A DNA stretch of 36,888 nt, from NCBI RefSeq assembly GCF_021283305.1, contig NZ_JAJSOK010000075.1:1-36888 (forward strand), written 5' to 3'. Below the pieces are notes generated by a model, which saw only the letters and a list, made by a program, of their open reading frames with translations, had not been told where the DNA came from and searched no databases. Shown here piece by piece: positions 30,743 through 36,888 of this stretch. Positions within the stretch are counted from its first letter, which is position 1, and every line of letters starts with the position of its first letter. A program made the translations under genes and the position numbers. This stretch comes from Pseudonocardia kujensis. GTDB taxonomy: Bacteria; Actinomycetota; Actinomycetes; Mycobacteriales; Pseudonocardiaceae.

Positions 30743-31561
30743 GTGGGGACCATCGTCAGTTTCCAGGCCCATCCCGACGACGAGTCGATCACCACCGCGG
30801 GCACGCTCGCCAAGGCCGCCAAGGCCGGGCACCGCGTGGTGCTGGTCTTCGCGACCCGCGGCGAGCTCGGCGAGCCCGTGCCCGGGGTGCTGGCCGAGGG
30901 TGAGCAGCTCGCCGTCCGGCGCTCCGCGGAGTGCTTCGAGTCGGCCAAGGTCCTCGGCGTCGCGCGCGTGGAGTTCCTCGGGTACGTCGACTCCGGGATG
31001 ATGGGCGAGCCGACCAACGACGCCCCGTACTGCTTCTGGCAGGCGGGCGTCGAGCACGCGGCGCGCCGGCTGGCGGTGATCCTCGAGGAGGAGGAGCCGG
31101 ACGTCCTCACCACCTACGACGACAACGGCGGCTACGGCCACCCCGACCACATCCAGGTCCACCGGGTGGGGAAGCGGGCGGCGGAGCTGGCCGGGGTCCC
31201 GGTCGTCGCGCAGAACACGATCAACCGGGACTGGCTGATGCGCGGGATGCGGGGGCTGCAGGCCTCCGGCGAGATCCCCGAGGGCTGGGACACCCCGGAC
31301 GAGACCATCCCGCCGCCGACCTTCGGCAAGCCCGAGGCCGAGATCACCCACCGGGTCGAGGCCGTGGACTTCGCGGAGCAGAAACGCGCGTCGATGCGGG
31401 CGCACGCCAGCCAGATGGGCCCCGAGCACTTCATGCTCGCGATGCCGGACCCGATCTTCGCGATGGGCTTCGGCACGGAGTTCTACATCGTCACCGACCC
31501 GCCGAGCCCCGCCGCGGCGCCGGAGGTCTTCACGGAACTCTTCCTGCCGATGCACCCCTGA
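30743..31561 (+). CDS. PIG-L family deacetylase (MshB/Mca-like)
   Basis: The 272-residue zinc enzyme has AHPDDES at residues 9-15 (zinc ligands His10, Asp13) and TYDDNGGYGHPDHIQVH with the third zinc ligand. Both are hallmarks of the LmbE/PIG-L fold, which removes acetyl groups from GlcNAc-containing substrates. In actinobacteria the best-known members act in mycothiol synthesis (MshB) or mycothiol-conjugate cleavage (Mca). The sequence does not decide between these and other PIG-L paralogues. GTG 30743 is 8 nt after TAGGGT (30729-30734), so it is probably leaderless. An upstream in-frame ATG at 30704 would lie in the repeat array. Confidence 0.85.
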   Translation: MGTIVSFQAHPDDESITTAGTLAKAAKAGHRVVLVFATRGELGEPVPGVLAEGEQLAVRRSAECFESAKVLGVARVEFLGYVDSGMMGEPTNDAPYCFWQAGVEHAARRLAVILEEEEPDVLTTYDDNGGYGHPDHIQVHRVGKRAAELAGVPVVAQNTINRDWLMRGMRGLQASGEIPEGWDTPDETIPPPTFGKPEAEITHRVEAVDFAEQKRASMRAHASQMGPEHFMLAMPDPIFAMGFGTEFYIVTDPPSPAAAPEVFTELFLPMHP

Positions 31562-31820
31562 GTGCCGCCCTCGCCCGGCCTGCCCGCGGGTGACGGGGCC
31601 ACCCGTGCGGGGGTGGCTCGGGCGCAGGCCGGCTCGGGCGCCTCCGGGCGGAGGCCGTGCGGCACACCCCCTCGGGCTCGGCACAGCAGGTCGGACCTCC
31701 CAGACGTGTCGTGGCGCACCGCACACCTGCGAGATCAGCCTCCCGCCGGGTGTGGCGCGGGCGGGGAGGTGTGGCGGCCGTCCGGAGATGCGGCCACACG
31801 GTGCGTCGGCGGGCGCGTGT
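31562..31820. other. Intergenic region with one hairpin
   Basis: No CDS was seen between the deacetylase and the convergent permease. CCTCCCGCC (31739-31747) can pair with GGCGGGGAGG (31760-31769), with one bulge, and could serve as a terminator. Confidence 0.35.
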
Positions 31821-32552
31821 CTAGGTCCGCACGAGGCCCCGGCAGACCAGCTCGACGGTCAGGGCCACCGCCACCGTCTCGACGGCGAGCAGCAGCACCA
31901 GCACGAGCAGCTGGACCGCGCCGGCCTGGATCGGGGAGGCGCCGCCGAGGAGCATGCCGACGTAGGCGCCCGGCAGTGTGACGAGCCCGACGGTCCGGGT
32001 CTGGTCGAGCGCGGGCACCAGAGCCTGGGCCGCGCTCGGCCGGGCGATCTCCACGTTCGCGTCGCGGGGGAGGAAGCCCAGGGACAGCGCCGCCTCGACC
32101 TCGCCCCGGCGCGCGATCAGCTCGTCGCGCATCCGCCTGCCCGCCAACGAGGTCGCCGTCATCGCCCCGCCGACGAGGATGCCGGCCGTCGGGATCACGG
32201 CGATCCCGGTCGGCGGCACCACCCCGCCCGCCACCAGCAACGCGACGACGGGCAGCGGGCCCGCGGCGATCGGCAGCACCACCCACCACCCGCTCCGGTG
32301 CCGGGTCAACCGGCGCGCGGAGGTGAAGGCCGCCACCGCGACCATCAGCAGCACGAACAGCGCACTGGTGCCCAGCGAGCGCACCACGACGCCGATCAGC
32401 AGCGACACCGCGCCGAGCTGGACGACCGCGCGCGCCGCCGCCAGCACGGCCGCGCGGGCGGTTCCCAACCGGGCGAGCAGGGCGACCGCCGCCGCGAGCA
32501 GCACCGCGAGCGCGGCGGCCACGGCGAGACCGGGTCCGGCGTTGAGCGTCAC
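31821..32552 (-). CDS. FetB/YbbM (UPF0014) family ABC-type permease
   Basis: The 243-residue protein has about seven membrane segments and the UPF0014 landmarks AVVQLGAVSLLIGVVV, AVAAFTSARRL, GGAMTATSLAGRRM, EAALSLGFLPRDANVEIARPSAAQALVPALDQTRTVGLVTLPGAYVGMLLGGASP and AGAVQLLVLVLLL. In E. coli FetB works with the ATPase FetA in an iron-homeostasis or oxidative-stress exporter. Here no FetA-like ATPase gene lies on either side, so the partner must be elsewhere or absent. GTG 32552 follows CACAAT by 6 nt, giving a probable leaderless start. The transport substrate is not established. Confidence 0.85.
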   Translation of the reverse strand: MTLNAGPGLAVAAALAVLLAAAVALLARLGTARAAVLAAARAVVQLGAVSLLIGVVVRSLGTSALFVLLMVAVAAFTSARRLTRHRSGWWVVLPIAAGPLPVVALLVAGGVVPPTGIAVIPTAGILVGGAMTATSLAGRRMRDELIARRGEVEAALSLGFLPRDANVEIARPSAAQALVPALDQTRTVGLVTLPGAYVGMLLGGASPIQAGAVQLLVLVLLLAVETVAVALTVELVCRGLVRT

Positions 32553-32927
32553 GCCGGAATTGTGGGTGGGGAGGGCGGCCGGTGCCGTGACCGCGCCGCA
32601 GGTTCCTCCCCTCCGCGCCGAACTGCGGGCGCGGGACGCCCGCCGGCACGACACGGGGACCTTCTCGCAGGCCGAGGGCGCGGTCGCGGCGGTCGAGCTC
32701 GCGCCGCGGGACGGGTGACCCCACCGTCGGGGGAGGTGTCGATCGACGCCTGGCCCCCCGCGGTTGGGCGTTCTACCCTCCGTAGAGCACAATGCCCGTG
32801 CGAACCGCGCCCGCTCCCCCTCGGCGCAGCCCGAGAGCGTGCGGTCCGGTTGGCGGGAGATAGAGTCCGGACCTGGCCCACCACCTTGAGCCAGTGAGGT
32901 TCAGCGAGGTCCAGTGCAGGAGGCACA
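32553..32927. other. Upstream region of ctaD with a weak small ORF
   Basis: A plus-strand frame from GTG 32587 to 32718 (43 residues) has high third-position GC but no domain or ribosome site, so it is not called as a gene. TACCCT near 32775 and TAGAGT near 32866 are candidate -10 elements for ctaD. AGGAGG lies just before the ctaD GTG. Confidence 0.35.
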
Positions 32928-34682
32928 GTGACAGCCGTCGCGCCCAAGCCGATCACGACGCGCCCGTATCCGGCGCGTCGGACGGGTAAGGGTTCCACGT
33001 TCCTGAAGATGCTGCGGACGACGGACCCCAAGGACATCTCGATCCTGTACATGGTCACGTCGTTCGCCTTCTTCATGGCCGGCGGGGCGATGGCGCTGCT
33101 GATCCGCGGCGAGCTCGCGCGGCCCGGGCAGCAGTTCCTGTCGAGCGAGCAGTACAACCAGCTGTTCACCATGCACGGCACGATCATGCTGCTGCTCTAC
33201 GCGACGCCGATCCTGTTCGGCTTCGCGAACTACATCGTCCCGCTGCAGATCGGCGCGCCCGACGTCGCCTTCCCGCGGCTGAACGCCTTCTCCTACTGGC
33301 TGTTCCTGTTCGGCGGGCTCACGGTCCTCTCGGGCTTCCTCACCCCGGGCGGCGCCGCGGACTTCGGCTGGTTCGCCTACACCCCGCTCTCCGACGCGAT
33401 CCGCTCGCCGGGCGCCGGCGCGGACCTGTGGATCATGGGCCTCGCGGTCAGCGGTCTGGGCACGATCCTGGGTGGCGTCAACTTCGTGACCACGATCGTC
33501 TGCATGCGCGCCCCGGGCATGACGATGTTCCGGATGCCGATCTTCACCTGGAACATCTTCATCACGTCGCTGCTGATCCTGATCGCGTTCCCGGTGCTCA
33601 CGGCCGCCCTGTTCGGCCTCGCGGCGGACCGCCACCTGGGTGCCCACGTGTTCGACCCGGCCAACGGCGGCGTGATCCTCTGGCAGCACCTGTTCTGGTT
33701 CTTCGGCCATCCCGAGGTCTACATCGTGGCGCTGCCGTTCTTCGGCATCGTGTCCGAGATCTTCCCGGTCTTCTCGCGCAAGCCGATCTTCGGCTACAAG
33801 ACGCTGGTCTACGCGACGATCGCCATCGCGGCCCTGTCCGTCGCCGTGTGGGCGCACCACATGTACGCGACCGGCGCGGTGCTGCTGGCCTTCTTCTCCT
33901 TCACGACGTTCCTCATCGCGATCCCGACGGGCATCAAGTTCGTCAACTGGATCGGCACGATGTGGAAGGGCAAGCTCACCTTCGAGACGCCGATGCTGTT
34001 CTCCGTCGGCTTCCTCGCCACGTTCCTGTTCGGCGGGCTCACGGGCGTGCTGCTGGCCTCGCCGCCGATCGACTTCCACGTGTCCGACACGTACTTCGTG
34101 GTGGCGCACTTCCACTACGTGCTGTTCGGGACGATCGTGTTCGCGACCTACGCGGGCATCTACTTCTGGTTCCCGAAGATGACCGGCCGGATGCTCGACG
34201 AGACGCTGGGCAAGTTCCACTTCTGGACCACGTTCGTCGGCTTCCACCTGACCTTCCTGGTGCAGCACTGGCTGGGCAACGAGGGCATGCCGCGCCGCTA
34301 CGTCGACTACCTGCCGACGGACGGGTTCACCACGCTGAACACGATCAGCTCGATCGGCGCGTTCGTGCTGGGCGCCTCCACGCTGCCGTTCATCTGGAAC
34401 GTGTTCCGCAGCTACCGCTACGGCCGGGTGGTCACCGTCGACGACCCGTGGGGTCACGGCAACTCGCTGGAGTGGGCCACGAGCTGCCCGCCGCCGCGGC
34501 ACAACTTCACCGAGCTGCCCCGGATCCGCTCCGAGCGCCCGGCGTTCGAGCTGCACTACCCGCACCTGGTGGAGCGGGCCCGGGCCGAGGCGCACGTCGG
34601 GGGGCACGCCGCGCCGTCCGAGCACGTCACGCAGATCGTCGGCCGGGAGAACCAGCCCGACGACGACCCGCGCTCCCGGTAG
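32928..34682 (+). CDS. ctaD: Cytochrome c oxidase subunit I (aa3 type)
   Basis: The 584-residue heme-copper oxidase subunit I has about 12 membrane segments and the expected ligands: MHGTIM (heme a ligand region), WQHLFWFFGHPEVYIVALP (CuB His and the His-Tyr crosslink HPEVY), AHHMYATG (two CuB His), PTGIKFVNWIGTMWKG, and VAHFHYVLFG (heme a and a3 His). It catalyses O2 reduction and proton pumping in the cytoplasmic membrane. The sequence closely follows actinobacterial CtaD. GTG 32928 has an AGGAGG ribosome site. serB begins 2 nt after its stop, an arrangement shared with mycobacteria. Confidence 0.97.
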   Translation: MTAVAPKPITTRPYPARRTGKGSTFLKMLRTTDPKDISILYMVTSFAFFMAGGAMALLIRGELARPGQQFLSSEQYNQLFTMHGTIMLLLYATPILFGFANYIVPLQIGAPDVAFPRLNAFSYWLFLFGGLTVLSGFLTPGGAADFGWFAYTPLSDAIRSPGAGADLWIMGLAVSGLGTILGGVNFVTTIVCMRAPGMTMFRMPIFTWNIFITSLLILIAFPVLTAALFGLAADRHLGAHVFDPANGGVILWQHLFWFFGHPEVYIVALPFFGIVSEIFPVFSRKPIFGYKTLVYATIAIAALSVAVWAHHMYATGAVLLAFFSFTTFLIAIPTGIKFVNWIGTMWKGKLTFETPMLFSVGFLATFLFGGLTGVLLASPPIDFHVSDTYFVVAHFHYVLFGTIVFATYAGIYFWFPKMTGRMLDETLGKFHFWTTFVGFHLTFLVQHWLGNEGMPRRYVDYLPTDGFTTLNTISSIGAFVLGASTLPFIWNVFRSYRYGRVVTVDDPWGHGNSLEWATSCPPPRHNFTELPRIRSERPAFELHYPHLVERARAEAHVGGHAAPSEHVTQIVGRENQPDDDPRSR

Positions 34683-34684
34683 TA

Positions 34685-35920
34685 GTGCCACAGCCCGATC
34701 AGGCCCGGTCGACCGTCCTCGTGACGGTGACCGGGCCCGACCGTCCCGGCGTCAGCTCGGTGCTGTTCACCGTGCTGACCCGGTACGCCGTCGAGCTGCT
34801 GGACGTCGAGCAGGTCGTGATCCGCGGCCGGCTCACCCTGGGCGCCCTCGTCGCCGTCGCGCACGATCCCGAGGAGCTGCAGGAGGCCGTCGAGGCCGCG
34901 ATGCACAGCATCGGGATGCAGGTCCACACCTCGCTCGGCACGGACGGGCAGGTCCGGCGGCAGTCCACGCACGCCGTCGTCGTGCTCGGCCGGCCGATCA
35001 CCGCGCGCGCGTTCGGGATGGTGGCGCAGGCGCTGGCCGACGTCGGGGCGAACATCGACTCCATCCGCCGCGTCGCGGACTACCCGGTCACGGGGCTGGA
35101 GCTGGAGGTCTCGCCGAACCCCGACGACCCCGAGCAGCCGCACGGCACGTTGCGCACCAAGCTCGTCGAGGTCGCCCGCGAGGCGGGCGTCGACGTCGCG
35201 GTGGAGCGCGTCGGGCTGGCCCGGCGCAGCAAGCGGCTCATCGTCTTCGACGTCGACTCCACGCTCGTGCAGGGCGAGGTCATCGAGATGCTGGCCGCGC
35301 GGGCCGGCGCCGAGGACGAGGTCCGCCGGGTCACCGAGGCCGCGATGCGCGGCGAGCTGGACTTCGCGCAGTCCCTGCGGGCGCGCGTCGCCACGCTGAA
35401 GGGGCTGCCGGCGTCGGTCATCGACGAGGTCGCCGCCGAGCTCGAGCTGATGCCCGGCGCCCGCACCACCATCCGCACGCTCAAGCGGCTGGGGTTCCGC
35501 ACCGGCGTGGTCTCCGGCGGGTTCACCCAGGTGATCGAGGGCCTGGTCACCGAGCTCGGCCTCGACTTCTGCGCGGCCAACACCCTCGAGATCGCCGACG
35601 GCCGGCTCACCGGCCGCGTGGTCGGCGAGATCGTCGACCGGCCGGGCAAGGCGGAGGCGTTGCGCCGCTTCGCCGCCGAGCACCAGGTCCCGGTGGAGCA
35701 GACCGTCGCCGTGGGCGACGGCGCCAACGACATCGACATGCTCTCCGCGGCCGGGCTGGGGGTCGCGTTCAACGCCAAGCCCGCCCTCCGCGAGATCGCC
35801 GACACCGCGCTCTCGCAGCCCTACCTCGACGTCGTGCTGTTCGTGCTGGGCATCACGCGGGACGAGGTCGAGCGCGCCGACGCGGCGGAGGGCGTCCTGC
35901 GGCGGGTGCCGATCGCGTGA
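34685..35920 (+). CDS. serB: Phosphoserine phosphatase with two N-terminal ACT domains (SerB2-like)
   Basis: The 411-residue enzyme hydrolyses O-phosphoserine to serine as the last step of the phosphorylated serine pathway. Two ACT domains (about residues 10-80, VLVTVTGPDRPGVSSVLFTVL, and 97-165, AVVVLGRPITARAFGMVAQALADVG) precede a HAD phosphatase domain with nucleophile Asp189 and Asp191 in DVDSTLVQGE. It also has RVATLKGLP, GVVSGGFTQV and VAVGDGANDIDML. The ACT domains suggest feedback by serine, as in M. tuberculosis SerB2. GTG 34685 begins 2 nt after ctaD and lacks its own strong ribosome site, so it is probably coupled. The next gene overlaps by 4 nt. Confidence 0.95.
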   Translation: MPQPDQARSTVLVTVTGPDRPGVSSVLFTVLTRYAVELLDVEQVVIRGRLTLGALVAVAHDPEELQEAVEAAMHSIGMQVHTSLGTDGQVRRQSTHAVVVLGRPITARAFGMVAQALADVGANIDSIRRVADYPVTGLELEVSPNPDDPEQPHGTLRTKLVEVAREAGVDVAVERVGLARRSKRLIVFDVDSTLVQGEVIEMLAARAGAEDEVRRVTEAAMRGELDFAQSLRARVATLKGLPASVIDEVAAELELMPGARTTIRTLKRLGFRTGVVSGGFTQVIEGLVTELGLDFCAANTLEIADGRLTGRVVGEIVDRPGKAEALRRFAAEHQVPVEQTVAVGDGANDIDMLSAAGLGVAFNAKPALREIADTALSQPYLDVVLFVLGITRDEVERADAAEGVLRRVPIA

Positions 35921-36621
35921 ACGCCGCCGAGCTCGAGGAGCCTCGCGAGCCGGTGCTCGCCCCGCTGGGCGCACGCTACTCCGGGGCGCCCGCGGTGATC
36001 CCGCCCGAGGTCGACGGCGTGGTCCGGGCGATGCCGGTCATCCTGCGGATCGAGCGCGAGCAGCCGCCGCGGACGGCGCTGCTCGAGGCGGCCGCGCAGG
36101 CCGCGCTCGCGGTGTGCGTGGACCCGCGGGCGCAGGGGGAGTGGTACGAGCCGCTGCGCGCGTGGGTCGACGGCCGCATCCGCAAGATCGCCCGGCGGGC
36201 CCGCGGGGCGCACTGGGCCGCCGTGCAGGAGCTGCCCGGCGTCACGGTCGAGGTCGGCGGCGCCGAGGCCCGGGCCCTGTTGCCCGGCCCCGTCGACGCC
36301 GTCCCGAGGACGGTGGCGCGGCTGCAGATCGGTGGCACGGACCTGCCGCCGGACGAGCCGGGGCCGGTGCCCGAGGGCATCCCGCTGATCGTGCTCAACC
36401 CGGCCGTGGACATGACGGTCGGCAAGGCCGCCGCCCAGGTCGGGCACGCGTCGATGATCCTCGCCGCGGTGCGTGGCTGGGCGGAGGCGCCGCGGTTCGC
36501 CGTGCGCCGCGACCCCGCGCTGTGGGAGGCCCTCCTCGCCCGTGACGACGTCGTGTGCGTCCGGGACGCGGGCTTCACCGAGGTCGACCCCGGCACCATC
36601 ACCTGCGCCGCCGCGGACTGA
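35917..36621 (+). CDS. Peptidyl-tRNA hydrolase 2 (Pth2)-like protein
   Basis: The 234-residue protein ends in a Pth2-like domain (about residues 150-230) with VLNPAVDMTVGKAAAQVGHASMIL, the family's catalytic G-K-x-x-A-Q-x-x-H-A motif, and CVRDAGFTEVDPGT at the C-terminus. The preceding 150 residues are not part of canonical Pth2 and include WYEPLRAWVDGRIRKIARRARGAHWAAVQELPGVTVEV, of unknown role. Hydrolysis of peptidyl-tRNA is likely but not certain, since bacterial Pth2-like proteins are poorly studied. GTG 35917 overlaps the serB stop as GTGA, indicating translational coupling. Confidence 0.8.
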   Translation: MNAAELEEPREPVLAPLGARYSGAPAVIPPEVDGVVRAMPVILRIEREQPPRTALLEAAAQAALAVCVDPRAQGEWYEPLRAWVDGRIRKIARRARGAHWAAVQELPGVTVEVGGAEARALLPGPVDAVPRTVARLQIGGTDLPPDEPGPVPEGIPLIVLNPAVDMTVGKAAAQVGHASMILAAVRGWAEAPRFAVRRDPALWEALLARDDVVCVRDAGFTEVDPGTITCAAAD

Positions 36622-36757
36622 CGCGGCTCCACGACGCGTCCAGGGGCCCGTCTGCCGTGCGTCATGGAGCCATGACGCGGCGTGAGGCCTGTCGGGAGTG
36701 CGTTATGGAGCCATAACGCGTGATGAACCGTCCCATCCACGCGTTATGGCTCCGTAG
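36622..36757. repeat. 41-bp periodic palindrome array, locus 3 (centre GGAGCC/GGCTCC)
   Basis: Four copies have centres 41 bp apart (about 36627, 36668, 36709 and 36750). The middle two are perfect 20-bp palindromes around GAGC: GCGTCATGGAGCCATGACGC (36659-36678) and GCGTTATGGAGCCATAACGC (36700-36719). The outer ones are decayed. It separates two convergent genes. Confidence 0.88.
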
Positions 36758-36777
36758 TGTTTGTTCGGCAGGGGGGC

Positions 36778-36888
36778 TCAGGCGTCCCGGAGGCGGGAGA
36801 GGGCGGCGCGGACCTTCTCCGGGTCGTGGGTCTGCCAGAACGGCGGGAGCGACGCGCGGAGGAAGCCGCCGTAGCGGGCGGGGGGGGG
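36778..36888 (-). CDS. 3' end of an unidentified gene (last 35 or so codons)
   Basis: A minus-strand frame open to the window edge ends at TGA 36780-36778 and encodes a C-terminus ...YGGFLRASLPPFWQTHDPEK...SRLRDA. The length is too short to assign a family. The convergent position and continuous reading with good codon use support a real gene. The window ends in a run of nine G, so the upstream part is not visible. Confidence 0.5.
   Translation of the reverse strand, partial: PPPARYGGFLRASLPPFWQTHDPEKVRAALSRLRDA

Noticed and set aside
36622..36757. CRISPR array
   Set aside because: The 41-bp periodic units are perfect palindromes with decayed ends, only three or four copies per locus, and spacers that are related or inverted copies rather than unique. 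No cas gene is present.
36880..36888. Poly-G run as a functional element
   Set aside because: It is at the extreme edge of the window and may be a contig edge or sequencing effect. Nothing can be concluded.

Overview
The window is very GC-rich DNA with strong G/C preference at third codon positions, many GTG starts, and many genes that begin 6-8 nt after a TANNNT-type -10 element, i.e. probable leaderless mRNAs. Together with a ctaD-serB2 gene pair, a DUF5313-type membrane protein, a group I truncated globin and a PIG-L deacetylase, this points to a mycolata-related actinobacterium. Pseudonocardiaceae is my best guess, but it is inferred and not proven. No rRNA, tRNA, CRISPR array or insertion sequence was seen.

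Region 1 (1-8086) looks like a catabolic regulon. It holds ribB (cut by the window edge), a flavin reductase, a truncated globin, an HMG-CoA-lyase-like enzyme, a class III CoA-transferase, an AraC/XylS-type regulator, an aldehyde dehydrogenase and a RutA-like flavin monooxygenase. Five promoters (ribB, flavin reductase, CoA-transferase, regulator, dehydrogenase) share one architecture: two YGGMTA-like half-sites exactly 21 bp apart, followed 25-26 bp later by CCTA-x-x-GT at the -10. The implied flow is flavin supply, then reduced flavin, then monooxygenation, aldehyde oxidation, CoA activation and aldol cleavage. The substrate is unknown.

Region 2 (8087-12135) starts with five 64-nt hairpin modules in non-coding DNA. 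A DUF5313 membrane protein, a small secreted protein and an O-antigen-ligase-type membrane protein with in-frame 30-bp repeats follow. Region 3 (11002-17184) has a GH13 alpha-glucosidase, a methyltransferase and a beta-lactamase-like hydrolase with 4-nt overlaps, a divergent LacI regulator, and an MHS-type transporter. Region 4 (17185-20868) has 59-nt palindromes, a CopB-type copper ATPase behind a CsoR-type operator, a chain of tiny overlapping ORFs and a DUF6401-like protein.

Region 5 (20891-26980) has an XRE/MmyB regulator divergent from an SDR, a macrolide-glycosyltransferase gene preceded by a seven-codon leaderless ORF and a hairpin, an alpha/beta hydrolase divergent from a D-2-hydroxyacid dehydrogenase, and a small membrane protein behind a TetR-type palindrome. 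Region 6 (27048-32552) has a benzoate-CoA-ligase-like enzyme divergent from a MoxR-vWA fusion protein, a PIG-L deacetylase and a FetB-like permease. Region 7 (32928-36888) is housekeeping: ctaD, serB and a Pth2-like protein in tight succession, then the last codons of an unknown gene.

A repeat family with palindromes of the type GCGTTRTGGNNCCAYAACGC, spaced 41 bp apart, occurs at three gene ends (23945-24081, 30609-30710, 36622-36757).
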